This document shows, piece by piece, positions 35,433 to 48,719 of a stretch of 64,000 bases of DNA. Both the position numbers and the translations under genes were made by a program. Within the stretch, counting starts at the first letter, position 1; each line of letters begins with the position of its first letter. The notes beneath the pieces were generated by a model. It saw only the letters and a program-made list of their open reading frames with translations. It was not told the origin of the DNA and did not search any database. Source of the stretch: Takakia lepidozioides (lineage: Eukaryota > Streptophyta > Takakiopsida > Takakiales > Takakiaceae); the NCBI GenBank assembly GCA_030704615.1, contig CM060731.1:50964001-51028000 (forward strand), in the 5' to 3' direction.

Positions 35433-38400
35433 ATGGCCAAGCCAGCGCGGGGAAGGCGGCCAATTTTGGAATGGCGCCTGCTTTCTTGGTTTCTTGTCTT
35501 ACTGTGCTCTTCTGCTCTGGTCACGGGGTCTTCACAAGTATGTAATGAAGCAACGGCATCCTTGCGTGAACGTGAACACCCACGAAGTTGCCTCTCTGAT
35601 CTCGAGCTCTGGATTCCAGGTGGGCAGGAGAGCTTTCAATTGGATTTGTGTATTTTACTAAGTAGGAAGATTCCGAAGTATTGGAGCGACAGTTTGACTG
35701 TCTAGCTGTATCGTAAGAGCAATTAGGGTTCCACTGCAGACCGGGGCCCGTGGTGTGTTCTGTTTTCAAGTATTTCACCCCATTTTCGGCCCAGTGGTAT
35801 CCTCAATTCACAGCAACCATGGCTCTGCTGGCTATAGTGGGGTCAATTGTCTGCTTGCATAAAAATTGCAGGTTCCTGAAGCATTTTTTTCTTGGTTGTT
35901 CACTTGATGTCAGCGGTTGGGGGAGTTTATCATGTTTTGGACATTTGTGGTTCTTGATTGGTACTGGGATGAAACTAGTTTGGTCCTCAACTGAGAGATT
36001 TCCAGTATGGCTAGGCATGGGCCGGGCCTATCTTTCAGGGGCTCAGAGTTCTTTACATGGGAACCTGCTCTTGTAGTTCCTAATGATCATCCCATCCAAA
36101 TGCCTGAATCACATCAGACAAACAAATGTGTGTGACATCGGGAAGAGCAGAAAGATGAGACGAAGCCATGCCAGCTACAGTAGCCCAATGCAAAATGGAC
36201 ATGGCCTGTGCCCTCTGTAGAACTCTTTCTCATTTCTCTCTCTCTCTCTCACACGCAAATAAAGACACGAGTCCGGATTTCCGCGTACTGTTTGCAAGCC
36301 CTAATTTTGGGCTGTGTCCAACCCTGAAAACCTATGAGCCTGATGGAGGGGAGGTCCTGGGTTGTAGACATCATGATTAACAGGTTAAAACCGAAGGACC
36401 GGGTTTTTCTAAACTACTAGGTATGTCCTCAACGGTACTTCTTACCCATGTTCACGGGGAATGGTTAACATCTCTGATCATATTGTTTGTGCTTCAGGAG
36501 ACAACTTATCACAGAAAGTTGTGAATGCATGGTGCAACGAGACAGTTCGAGATGCAATACGAGCGAACACTGAAGCTCAGAGTGATGCAGCTGTCTGCAA
36601 GCAAGAGAAATCAGCCTGCCAGCGCACTCTTGCTGAGCGAGAGAGGGAATGGAACATGGCGGAGGCAAATACGAGATTGCAGTTTTTTGAAGAGAAAGTG
36701 CAATCAGAAGGGGTGTGGAAGGAAGAGAAGCTGTTGGTGCAGGTCAGGCTGAGTGCAGAGAGGGATGCCATTGCTGCTGACCTTGCATTCTGTAAGGCAA
36801 AGAACCTTGGTGTAATCAGTCTAGCTGAGTGTAACTATGAAAAGCAGCTTGCTGTTTCGGAGTGTGAGAACGAAAGGCAGGTTTTCGCTGCAAGGTTGAG
36901 TGACAACACAAGAAGCAGCAGCTCAGAACTGTTGTCCAGCCATGGCATGGACTTGGTTTCATGTCAGGAAGGCCTCACTGAGCAGCAGAACCGCATTGGG
37001 TGGTTGCAGGAGAGCTTGGGTTATTGCAGGTATGTCATTTTATCTGCTGCTGTCTTGAAGGCATGGCATAATGACAGAGAGGCAGAGTTACAGTACACCT
37101 AAGGGATTGTACTCTGTTTGTCTCTGTCATGTCATGGATCTGGAACACACTTCTCATGGTCCATCCACCAAAAAGTTGCTGAACCACTTCAGACACCTGC
37201 ATATGACCACAAACTGTTCTCAGGGGATAGCAGTGCTTTTCAGTTTCACCTAACATCTGTAAGGACAGTAACGTTATTTTGTCTCTCGAGGGAATGAACG
37301 TCAGTCTCCCGGTGGCTTTGAACAAAACTGCTGTTCATCGTGGGGGCAGCATCTGAAGATGTACATAGATTTAACTAATTAGTTTTTTGGTCGACCTTGG
37401 GAATGCTGTTCCAGAGACAGCAGTATGTTTAATACATCATACAAATTGCATTATTGTCTCCAGTTATGAGAAGCATACAGGGAGCGATATTCATGATGAA
37501 ATCCGAGTCCCCTAATTAGCTGAAATGGCCTATTGATTTTTGATAAGTTGTCGGGATTGTGTAAGGGAGCTGTTAGATATGAGAAGGCGCAGGCAGAGGC
37601 CACAATACAAGCTCAGCCTGGGTTGCAAGATGTGCGCATTGAGGAGCTGGACAGGTTGATCAAAGTCTTGTCAGGCCTGCTTGTGGCATTTGTCACTCTC
37701 TGCCTGGGCCTTGCTGCAGCACTTGCAATTACCTTGCTGTGTAAGTGCACAGCACTTAATCTAACATCCCCCCCCTTTTCCAGTCCTCTGTGCCCCTTTG
37801 GCCCTCCCGCTCTTTTACTGCTAGAAATGTAAACTTGTTGATCTGTCACTCTCAGATGAATGTTTCATTTGTGCTAAATTTTTTTATTCTGGTACTCTAA
37901 AAACATTTTAATGCTTGCAACTGGCAGAATTGCTGGCCTCTGCATGAAAGAAAACATGTGCTTTTCTTCTTGTGAAGTGACAGAGAAAAGGCTTGTGGTT
38001 GCAGCATCTGTCAGAAATGAAGGTAGGCAGAAAGACTCAGACAGTTTGATCAAGAGCATGGCCACCAATGCGATCAGGTCACATCCCCACATGCTATCAA
38101 GTGAGGAGGCCCGGTGCATGCTGGCCAAGTTCTTTGAGGATAATGAGAGCCATGTGACCACAATTCTCACCTATCCAGATGTGTCACAGAAACAATATGG
38201 TTGGCACTTACGATCCCTGTGTCTTGTTTGCCCTTTTTGTTCTCCAACAACTAATTTTTTGAAAAGTTGCTTGGCAAGTCTGATGGGGCTGATGGGAATA
38301 GGGAGGGAGGGACGGGGTTAAGTCAGCTGGACCTGGCTTGAATGAGCCTTGTGAGAGAAAAACAAGTTTGTCATGCCATGCCTGTAGTACCCATGGGATC

Positions 38401-40494
38401 CGTAGAGCTACCAGAGAACACCAAAAGCATATGTAAAACCCCCAAAAAATGTTCCCTGGATATAGGCTGCATCATGCAGGTAAGCAAGAGAGAGAGAGGA
38501 AAGGAAATCAAGACTTCCTAATTCTCAAACACTACTCATGTCTCCGGTTATTGGGCATTCTTGGTGTCCATATGGCGATCAAGAGTTAGGACTTCCCCGG
38601 AGGAAATTTCTCTAAGCAGGGGGTGTTGTCCACCCATACCTTTCAGTAGGGCAGCCCAGCTAGGGCATCAAGTACTACACCTGTGCAACCTCAGTAGAAT
38701 TGTGTCGAAGTTCTTGACTTGAAGAAATACAAGGTTCAGTCGCCTCTTTAATCGTTATTTTATGACTAGGTTGTCTTATCTCTCTGATGCAGAGATAGAG
38801 TGCACATTTTTGTTGGTGCCAGTCAATATGTCAAGTTGTCGAAGGTTTGCTCTGTTTGGTGGCGGAGGAGATTATACAAGGCAGGTCGAGGTGGCTCAGG
38901 AATTCGGTGAGTCTCCCCATGGTCAGACTACTTATAAACACTCTGGGATTGTTGTGCTGTCATTTTTTTCAATGTGGTCAAATGTATGACTAATGTAATA
39001 GAAACCCTAAACTATTGACGGTTGTAGAAAGAACCCAATAACACTGTAGTGAACATGTTTTACTGATATGAAATCAATTGGTAGTGAAATTCTCGCCTCA
39101 TTATTAGTGAAATGAACGAGACCTATAGAGATATATATCACTCCCTCACGAGTAATAAACAAATAGGTAAACTTTACACATTATTAGTGAACTAAACTAA
39201 ATGTAGTGAAATACAAACTTGATTTGAAAAGTAAATAGGCTACTAACAATCGTATGTTTCATTCTATGTAAAAATAGTAAAACAAATTCACTTTGACAGT
39301 ACCATAAAAGGTTCAAGTGTAGAGAACTACGATATCCTAGTGAACATTTTGGCTTATCCATGAACTACTAATAGTGATATATAGACTCTTCCCAGTTATA
39401 TGTTTCACTCTAAGTAAATACAGTAAAACATATTCACTCCCATAAGACCATGAAAAAGTTCAATTGTAGTGAAATGACCCGTTTCCACATCATTCTGTGC
39501 TAGTTCACAGAATGAGAATAAACTCAGGGCGGGAAGCCTACCTTTGAACAGAAAACAAATGCAGAGAGGAAAGGGGGATTGCCAATGCCTGTTGTGTGGG
39601 CAACCTGAAGATAATATTCATTTTCTGATGCATTGAGAGACACCCTCTTCAAATCTATCAAGGGATTTGTGCCTGTACCTCCGTTTACCAACTTTGAAAA
39701 TCTCGAGGCTGAGCCAACAGCCCAGGCCCTTTTGGGGCCTATTATTGGGCAAATCACACACAGCAGATTGATGCTTGTGTAAAGGGAATATCTGGAAAGC
39801 GGAACACAAAGGGACAGAAACTACCTACACGAGGTACTATGACTTACCTTGGAACAGACAATTAATGGGCGCGGGGTCAATGGCCACAAGGCTATGGCAA
39901 ACCACGTCTTATGAGTGCATTCTGTGCAAGTTCACAGAGTACCACTCATTAGGCAACAAAGTTAGAATGTGGTCCTGAGGACCAAACATGGAATCACCTT
40001 TGTGTTAAGTGGTCATAACGGGTCTGAGTCCTGTGATTATCTCCTTGTACAGGATGACCAGGAGTGTAAGTAGCTATGCAATGTTGTAGTCCTATATCTG
40101 CCAGATTCTCATGTAAGATTTGTGACATTGCACTTCAACACACCATCACAATCAAAGGCAACAATGAATTCAAAGTTGAACTCTGTGCTCTTGTGGTTTA
40201 AATGCAGTATCAAATCAATGGGAAAACAAGAGGCTTGTAGTTCTCTTGTACGAATTTGGAGGTCGTGCGTTCACTGAGAGGACACTGGACGGCCTGGAAA
40301 TATCCGCAGAAAGGCTTGCCTTTGAGGCTGTTCCCAAAGACCAGGATTTCCCCTCTGACGATGACCTTGTAGTTTTGTGGGTCAGTGAAAAGCATGGGCT
40401 CCAGGTCAGCGACAGCGGCGGAGAATCAGTGTTCTCAGGGATCATAAAGCAGCAGACCTGGGCCCAATATCTTGCAAAAACAAGAAGGCTCTGA
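35433..40494 (+). CDS. Unrecognised secretory-pathway single-pass membrane protein
   Basis: Six exons fit together with matching phases: 35433-35619, 36498-37029, 37577-37740, 37978-38199, 38793-38906 and 40208-40494. The total is 1506 nt, or 501 residues. The N-terminus (MAKPARGRRPILEWRLLSWF) leads into a hydrophobic LVLLCSSALVTGSS signal peptide. Residues of about 62-250 are charged and helix-prone, with many Glu/Arg and spaced Cys (coiled coil). A membrane helix follows (LSGLLVAFVTLCLGLAAALA, about 273-295). The C-terminal 200 residues are globular and contain RRFALFGGGG and LVVLLYEFGGRAFTER. Topology would put the coiled coil in the lumen or outside the cell and the globular part in the cytosol. 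I do not recognise the family. Weak points are the exon 3 to 4 junction (acceptor TTGTGAAG) and the donor ATG|GTTGGC at 38200. Intron 5 (1301 bp) holds AT-rich internal repeats. Confidence 0.65.
39240..39485. repeat. Imperfect direct repeat inside intron 5
   Basis: A block with ATGTTTCATTCTATGTAAA, AGTAAAACAAATTCACT and GGTTCAAGTGTAG at about 39250-39335 recurs as ATGTTTCACTCTAAGTAAA, AGTAAAACATATTCACT and AGTTCAATTGTAG at about 39400-39475. It is AT-rich and non-coding. Confidence 0.6.
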
Positions 40495-40837
40495 AAAGGT
40501 AAGGAAGACTAAAAGAATGACCCTGACCCTAGCTTCTGTTGTAGTTGGCGTGTTTCCTTCTTGTTAGTGAGCTTCTGTCACACTGAGCTGGTGACAGGAA
40601 GGATTGTACTGGTGGGGCAGGAGCATATTATAATATAATGACGGATGGATGAAAAAGTGGCAGTGGACATAATTATTTTGTAAATTTCGTGAAATAATGA
40701 TTTAAAATTTATAATGACAGAAGTGCATACCTATTGCTCTTATGAAGTCTTAATTTAAAAACATCTTCATTGATTATGAATGAGAGTATATATTGATTTT
40801 TGTTTTGTTTTGGTTCTATTTTTGGGATCAGAAAGGG

Positions 40838-41990
40838 CGTGCACTTATTTGGAGGACATCTCTAATTTCTTTAGGTGGAAAAATAAGGTTATTTGGACAT
40901 CCAGTCCACTTTCTCAAAGTCCGTTCCCACATAGGTATTAACGGTATTGAAGAAGCTGACCTCCTCGCCCAAGAAGGTGCCTCCAAACCCCCCGGTAGAA
41001 CCCATGGACGATCCCATTCATATCGCGCACACCCACCCATTCTGGCTAATACACTCCATGCCAGACTCTCTTGAAACCCGATCTATATGTAACCTCTTGA
41101 CCATACTCACTCGTGAAGCTAACACACAAGCCTTGACATTTATCTGCCACACCAAAGTACATATCCAAAAATGGAAGCAATTCGTCGCACTCCATCACAA
41201 GCTATCAAACTACTTCTGGCACACCAAAGTTGCGATTGATACACAAATATGCCAAACACTCAAATTCCGATACGCTTAGTATATGGGGTCACCAACGCAA
41301 ACATATTTTCTAGCCACACCTATTCCCATCTCCACACTGTCCACTTTGTTCACACACCCAGTAGGTGTGTGACACCTGGCCACACCTCCTTAGCTAGTGT
41401 ACCCACCCTCTCATCCACAACCAACGTATAACCCGACATAACCACGCAGTCTGACATATTCATAAACTCCTCATGCATGGTACTGAAACCCAATGGTTCT
41501 CACTCATGAACGCTGACACCTACCAGGGCAGACCTCCAGACCATATTGTCCCATCTTGGCTCTTCCCAGCCCACGAACCGTTATCATTGCCGGATCTAGA
41601 GGTTGCACAATGCCAGCATTGCCGCTTTACACAAAAACTTTAATATTCCCATTTCCCCTATTCACAAATGTTTAAAGGCTATCCACTTGACTTACACAAA
41701 AACTTTAATATTCCTATTTCCCCTATTCACAAATGTTTCAAGGCTATCCACTTGACGGCTCTCTTACAGCTATTATCACTAATAAGCGACAACTCGAATC
41801 CAATCCTGTCAGTACCTGAGGCACCCCTCTCCCTTGGTGTCCCCTAGACACCTACAGGCTTAGCCTCCTTCTTTATAGGGCCCACCCCTTGAGAAGGGCA
41901 GCGGTCGTGACACGAAGTGACTCTTAGTTATGTCGGGTTTTGGCCGGAGTCTTCTCTCTCTCTATTTTGAAAGAGGTTAGTTTTATTCCC
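40838..41990 (+). pseudogene. LINE-type retrotransposon relic (RNase H end and 3' tail)
   Basis: The frame around 40838-41074 reads RLFGHPVHFLKVRSHIGING, then EEADLLAQEGAS. This is the C-terminal end of the RNase H domain of plant LINE polyproteins (SHIGIxGNExAD motif). A following frame (40947-41279) shows no identifiable domain. The end, with CTTGGTGTC and GGTTTTGGCCGGAGTCTTCT at 41850-41965, recurs in part at 48720-49145. No intact gene remains. Confidence 0.6.
41627..41756. repeat. 65-bp tandem duplication
   Basis: Two adjacent near-identical copies start TTACACAAAAACTTTAATAT at 41627 and 41692 and differ at very few positions. The duplication lies inside the LINE relic and is recent by its identity. 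Confidence 0.9.
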
Positions 41991-41999
41991 TCTCATATG

Positions 42000-44226
42000 A
42001 AGTCATATTCCATGCTTCCAGAAAAAAAGGTGTTAAACAAGCCTCAACTGACATCACATCTGAATGGCCTTAAGTGGGCCTCAGCAAGTATATCCACTCT
42101 CACAACCACAAAATGACCAAAATTTGAATGACCTTCCATATATATATATATATATATAGCTACATAGAGTTTTTATCATTTTGGACGGACAAATATGGTT
42201 GTGCTTTTGAAAACTTGGACATCATAAGCGTAGAAATTTCATTCGGCCATGTAATCCGCGATTTCATCCGGAAATTTATTGCCTCCCTTTATTCTAAAGA
42301 ATAGACTACATATCAATGTCAAAAGTCGGTAAGCCCCTATTGTGTCTTCCCCAGGTGTCACCTCCTCTCCTTTGCTGAAAAAAACTTCATGGTTTGCCTC
42401 CGGGTAACTCCTCCCTTAGGTAATTTTATTTATTTATTTATTTTATTTTATTTTTGGATAAAGGGGAGGTAGCCCTTGGATCTTTATTCGAATTATTTGA
42501 GGGAAAAAAATTAAAACCCTGGGGTGCTCGAAGGCTGCCATAAGGCAACTTCTCGATTATTGAACAAGTTATGAAAGATAAATTGATGAATTTTCAAGTT
42601 TATTATGGATGAAAGTAGATTTCACTATTCAGAAAGATGAGCCATATGCAACTAGCCGCTTGCTAACAAATATATGAATAAAAAAAAACATGTATTCTCT
42701 TTTAATGAACCTTTCATTGGGAACCATATATATATATTCTTATTATTAACTCTTTTTCGCCAGCATCCTTCTCCTACTAAGTTTTTATAACCATTTATGG
42801 TATTTTTAAACTGATAAACCAAAGAATGACACCATACAATATCCATCTATTACACTGCAGTATTTGATTACCCCAGATTCGACGAAAAATCACTCAAATT
42901 CAACATGCCAAATAAATAAGTGAAAATTTGGGGAAATTAAAAAAGATGCAGAACTTCCAGTTCGGATGACAGCAGCTGCAATGAACATACTTTTCTTTTT
43001 CTTTTTCTCTTTTCTAAGCCGAAAGGGGATGGAATCCCTGTTAATCAAAATAAAAACGAGGAAAAATAAATCTCGATAAAGCCATTAGGCAAAAAACAAT
43101 CTGGGGAACCTCCTAGGGCGACCACCGAGGGCCAAGGTCCAAAGGTCCAAACACTTGCCTAATCCTCACAACTACCGATTAAGTCAAGCAAAAGCTGAGA
43201 AACCGAGCGAACCATAGAGCAAGAAAGCAGACAAGGGAAAACACGGACGGAGCCATAACACATAAAGTTTATTTTAGGAAAGTTTAATAAAATGAATGTT
43301 GATCCGGCAACAATCAAAGCTCGTCATGATAGGCATACTTTCATATGTCTTCAAAGAAGGGAACTAATATATGTAAAGGTGTGATTTTGAATCTCTTTGC
43401 ACTTCAGCCATCCTCTCAGCCTTGTCCATGGTCGGAACATACAAAGGTAACATGGGTTGTGTCATGCTAACAACTGCCGTGTGAAAATTTCACTCAACCT
43501 CATGCCTGTCCTTTGATTGCCCATTCTGTTCAAGGAAACACAATAACCATCGCACTAATGAGAGCCCCACTGCGAACAAAAGGTAGATAGATAGCTCTAA
43601 AGCCAACGCCGCCAGAATATTAAAAGTCTTCCGTTAAAGACCGCCGAAAAACTTGCTAATTATCTAAACATATGCTAACCTGATTGAAAACAAATATTTG
43701 GCACTTGCCCGCCGCCAACCTACCATATATCAAACTCACCATATATCAAACTCCAAATCGAGAGTTCGCATATTTAGCAATAGCATATATGCTTTTTTTT
43801 TTAAAAAGTATATTTATATGCTATATTTAGGGATTCAATATCTGCAGTGTTACTTGAACTCAAAGAAAGCAAAAATCAGATATCATATTCTCCTGAGAAA
43901 AAACAATGGCAATTAAAATATTTTAAAGATATGCAAAAACAAACTAAAAAACAACCCCAAGAATAAAAAGTTGTTCAACGAAATAGAATAATTGCAAATT
44001 AGCCTTTCCTAAATTTAGGAGGGGGCGCCTACATGTGCATTGTGAAGCATGTTGAGTCATGCCCTTGGTTTAGAAAACAAAAACAAAAACAATAAAATAA
44101 AATCATGGATGGATGTGCGACATGACAATGGATGACAACTGCACACGAGAGGACAAAAGTCAGCAGAAGCATCTGGGAGTGTCGGCGAGGAGCTCCAGAG
44201 CTGGAATGGAGTGGAGGGGAGCGGGG
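42000..44226. other. AT-rich intergenic DNA
   Basis: No gene is recognised. It contains a (TA)n run at 42138-42158, a second near 42728, T/A-rich tracts and short open frames only. The right end is the promoter side of the LysM receptor gene. Confidence 0.5.
42138..42158. repeat. (TA)n microsatellite
   Basis: Uninterrupted AT dinucleotides in non-coding DNA. Confidence 0.9.
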
Positions 44227-44233
44227 TATAATA
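44227..44233 (+). promoter_or_regulatory. Possible TATA box of the LysM receptor gene
   Basis: TATAATA in GC-rich context (GCGGGGTATAATACTG), about 290 nt upstream of the signal-peptide ATG. It is plausible for an mRNA with a 5' leader of about 250 nt. Motif only. Confidence 0.3.
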
Positions 44234-44521
44234 CTGTTGAAGATGCTCGCTGAATTGTGCTGCCAGAATCTTTAGCAGCGAATTGTGGAGGACGATGTGC
44301 GTGTGATTCACCATCGCTCTGGATCGCATGCAGAGTTACAGCGGAGGAAGAGGTTGGAGCTTGCAGAGCTCCGATTCGTGAGCAGAGAAAGGAGTCTAGT
44401 AGATCGGATAGAGAGCGTTATGAGCTCAGAAGGGCAGAGATGCTGCAGGTGGGGAGAGAGAAGGGTGTGTGCGGTAGGATCTGGAAGGAACTTTCATCAT
44501 GCTTGGATTCAAGCTAGGAAG

Positions 44522-46906
44522 ATGCTTCTGATTTTATTGGGAGTGTTGGTGATTGCCACACGGGGGGCCAGTGCTCAGCAAGCTTACGGAGATGTCAGTG
44601 GGTATGTTTGCAATGGACAGCTCAAATCTTGCAACACTTACGCCTTGTACAGAACACAGAGTTTCCAGGAAACACTTAACAGTGTGGGTGACCTGTTCGA
44701 CACAAACGCCTCATTCGTTGCGAAGTTGAGCGGGTTGGATCTGACCTCAAACGACCTCCCTTTTCAGCAACCGTTGTATGTCCCTCTATCTTGCGGGTGT
44801 ACGAATGGATCATCACAGGCAAATGTCTCTCACGTGATTGTCAATGGTGACACTTTCTGGGCTATTGCTAATACAACCGGTTATGAGGGGATGACCACCT
44901 ATCAAGCAATTGAGCTGGCAAACCCTGCCGCTGTGGTACTTGACCTTCAAATTGGTGACGTGGTTACAATTCCACTGAGGTGTGCATGTCCCACCGCTCA
45001 ACAGCTAAGGAACCGAGGATCGCAATTTCTCCTGACTTATGTCGTATACCCCGGTGAGACCTTGGAGACAATCAGCACATATTTCAATGTCTCCAGTGCA
45101 GATTTGCAGACGGCAAATAGTCTGCAAGGAGTAGCCTTAGACGCATATACCACCCTTCTCATTCCTTTGGCGAGCCTCCCCAATATATCTACCATTAAAT
45201 TTCTCACTCCATCTGTGGCTGCTCAGCGAGTCAATTCAGGAGGTGGATCGAAGAAGACTTTGTACATTGGCATTGCTGTCGGCGTTTTAGGCTTCCTCGC
45301 TGCAGCATTCTTCATGGCACTGCTGCTGGTCCGGCATCGGCGGAACTCCCTCCAAATCAAGCACTTTGGTAATGAACATGAGTTCATCCCAGCTCTGAAG
45401 AAAGCTGCAGGGGAAAAAGGACTTAGTGGAGAACTGCTTGCCGAAATGTCCGATGTGGTGGGATCTGACAAACCGCTTTACTTCACCTATAAGGAGCTTC
45501 AGGAAGCAACCGACGATTTCAGCACTTCCAGCAGGATTCAAGGCTCTGTTTACCTGGGAAAATTGAATGGAATGCTGGTTGCCATCAAGAAGATGAAGGG
45601 AAACATGAAACAGGAGCTCAAGATTTTGGCCCAAGTCCACCATGGCAATCTGGTAAGAAGACGTCGCTCTTCTCCTGCGGTCACATAATAAGTTCCTTTC
45701 TGACTTTCATTCAGGCCCCAGGGAGACGAGTTTATTATACTCTTCGGACAATCAGCTTGAGCCAATGAAGCTCTCCATGACAATTATCTGATTGCTTCAA
45801 TGGGTCGAAACTCGAAACGTCGCCTCTTCCATCACCGGCATGCAAAGCTTTCCAAGAGCTTCAACATTCGCACTGTGTAGATTGCATCTCCGTTAAGTTG
45901 TCGTACTAAAGAATGTCGAAGAATTATGAATAGCAAGTCAATTTCTTGGTCTCCCCATGCAAGTGTAAGATCGAGAGATGGCTATAATCCTATCTTGGGC
46001 CTTAGGCATAGCTCAAAATGAAGGTTTTGAGCTGTCTCTCTTCCAGGCTAGATTGTTGCTTTTAGCGTCAATACTGACTTCTAGGGTTGGTCACGTATGT
46101 TGCTGCAGGTGAAGCTGGTGGGGATGTGCGTCGACGGCTCGGAGAACTTGTATCTGGTCTATGAGTATGCCGAGAATGGGTCCCTCAGTGACTGCTTGCA
46201 TAATGAAAGCTTGTACCAGAAAAAGGGTCTTGCCCGGAGCATTGCGTTTTTGCCCTGGACAACAAGAGTTCAAATTGCTCTCGATGTGGCATCAGGCCTC
46301 GATTATATCCACAACTACACTAATCCCAGCTTTGTGCATAAGGATGTGAACAGCAGCAACATACTTCTGGACAAGGACTTCCGAGCTAAAGTCGCCAACT
46401 TCGGAATGGCCAAGTATGCGGAAAGTTCATGCCAGGCAGGGCCCATGATGACGAAGCACATCGTGGGCACACACGGCTACATGGCTCCCGAGTATCGGGA
46501 GCACGGGCTGGTTACAACCAAGGCTGATGTTTTTGCATTTGGGGTGGTTTTACTGGAGATTCTTTCAGGCCAGGATGCCCTAGTTAAGCCTGCGGAAAGG
46601 GAGATGACACAAGGGAAGGAGACTCAGGCATTGTCAGATGTGATACAGAAGGTCCTCGAAGGGGATGATCAGCTGACCAAGTTGCAAGCTTGGATGGATC
46701 CACTGTTGCAGCACGCCTATCCTCTGGACACAGCGTGCAGCGTGGCAAGTTTAGCAAAGGTGTGTGTGGATGCGGATCCAGCGGTGCGGCCCACCATGAA
46801 GGACATCAACTTTGCTCTCTCCAAGATGTTGTCAGCATCCTTGGAGTGGGAATCCTCAGCAGTGTTTACCAAAACCATGGCTGATGTCTCAGTTGAAGCA
46901 AGGTAA
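44522..46906 (+). CDS. LysM receptor-like (pseudo)kinase, LYR type
   Basis: Two exons (44522-45652 and 46109-46906) with a 456-nt phase-0 intron (CTG|GTAAGA to CTGCAG|GTG), giving 642 residues. I start at 44522 because MLLILLGVLVIATRGASAQQ is a clean signal peptide; the frame stays open upstream to 44285. The ectodomain has three LysM modules separated by CxC pairs (CGC in LSCGCTN, CAC in LRCACPT). A membrane helix lies near residues 246-270 (LYIGIAVGVLGFLAAAFF). The kinase domain starts near 320 (FTYKELQEATDDF). It keeps the VAIKKM lysine, HKD at 454-456 and GTHGYMAPEY. It lacks a glycine-rich loop (RIQGSVYLG), and the DFG aspartate is Asn474 (NFG). This pattern marks the LYR/LYK4-LYK5/NFR5 branch: chitin or lipochitooligosaccharide co-receptors that pair with an active CERK1-like kinase. 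Confidence 0.9.
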
Positions 46907-48700
46907 CTGCAACAGTGGAGACCCAGGACAAACCCAAATGCATCTAAGTTCAGGACTAGCCATGTTAAGAGGCGCAGCCATATCAGTAGCTTTCCGATTG
47001 CATCTCTGATGCGAGAGGAGAGGGAGTGTGATCCGTGTGTGGGGTGGATCCGTGTATCATAAGTCACCAAGTCTCCGTTGCTAAAGTGTAGTCTAGTATA
47101 TCGCTAAAGAGTTTTCCCCAAGTTTTGCAGGTAGAAAGCATTGCAAAGAAAAGCAAAAGTGATATTTGGGTGTTGGTGGCTCTGGTGTTTGGTTATTCCC
47201 CTTTGTAAATTCCCATTTGCAGTAGGCACTGTACGGTAGATTCACTGGACGTTAAAGAAACTTTATCCTTTTTTGTCCTTTTATCCCTTTGTAGTAACCA
47301 GTTACTACTGTAGTAAGTGGTTGTTAATACCACTGTTACCTGGACATTTGATTCAGCGTCAAACCCCGGGGCGGATCCCAACTCCAATGAATATATATAT
47401 GTGGATTCTGCCGGAGGTCGAAAAATCAAATATAAGAACTGCCGGATATGGGATAACTGGATCCAGTTGAGAACCGGTGGTTTTGTATATATTTTTTAAT
47501 TTGATTTGAACCTGAACCAGTGGTCCAAAAGAATCCCCATAATAGCCTGCTATTGCTTTCACTCAACATAAAACGAGGTGGATCATAGTCATGAGCTGGC
47601 CCGTCTTCATTTTGGTTCTACCCATCATTTTTAATGTATTAGATTTTTAATTTTGGGTTATTTTGTTTTATTAAAATAATTTTGGATTTGTTTGATAACC
47701 GGGGGATACTGAACCGCTTGAGGCCATCCTGACATAAACTCCATTTGTCCATAACCGCATAGAGGTAAATTTTGTATTTATTGCCAACTGGCAAGATATC
47801 AAAATCGGGAAAACTCCAAAACCCCGGAACCGGAGGATGTGAACACAAAGTTAAAGTTAAACATCCGTAACCAGCTGATATTAAAAAATCAAATACCCAC
47901 ACAACACTGGTTAACAATGTTAATATAGGTAACTACTTGTATTTTAAATATCAATATTGGAACCAGTTACTACAATAGTAACTGGTTGTTATTACCATTT
48001 GTTACTACTGGTTATTCCCCTTTTTAGTACTGGTTAGTATTTGGTTATTCCCCTTTGATTATGAAATGCCGCGTCCTGGATTATCTCTTGTTGACTGGCT
48101 CTATTTTAACCTGTGTGGGCTGGACTCAGAAGTGGCCGAGACGGAATTTTGTAAAAAGAGTGACCCTATCACCGGGTAACTTGTTTGATTTGAACGTCGG
48201 ATAGACTATGGTAGGATAGACTATGGTGGAGCGGAGGGGAAGAGGGACCGTGGCCTCATAAATGTATTAATAAGGGACTGAAAATGTCCGAAGAGTACAA
48301 AGAGAGGAAAAACTAACCTTAGGGTGCCATATAGGCTGATAATGGAAGGCACAACTTCATAACCACAGTCAAGAAGAGAAGAGCAGAAGGAAAAGACAGC
48401 AATAAAGAAGTTCAAGAAGCCATCCTAGAGTTATCTCTTTTACGCTTGTAAGGCTCAAAGGATAATTGAGCCTTGGATTTACCTAAAACGAAAAATGACT
48501 ACTGAAATTGCATGGCCCTATCCAGTAACGGCCGTAGAAAAAGCTAAAGAATGAACTTAGGCCCCTTTCAAAATGACCTACGGTGCCTCTAGTTAACCTC
48601 TGGTTCCTCCCCTCCCCATCAACAGAGAACGTCTTGCACTATGTGAGCTGCCACCTTGTCCGGATGTCGTCAAATCACCTAATTCTTGAATCTAATTATC
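46907..48700. other. Intergenic with short palindromic repeats
   Basis: No gene is recognised. At 47185-48060, TTTGGTTATTCCCCTTTG occurs at both ends (about 47189 and 48039). Two copies of a hairpin-forming word, AACCAGTTACTAC-n-GTAGTAA/AGTAACTGGTT, lie near 47296 and 47963. It may be a decayed small transposon. Confidence 0.45.
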
Positions 48701-48719
48701 TGGCACAAATTCTAGCACT

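Noticed and set aside
44285-44521. N-terminal extension of the LysM receptor
   Set aside because: The extra 79 residues are basic and lie before a clear signal peptide, so the ATG at 44522 is preferred.
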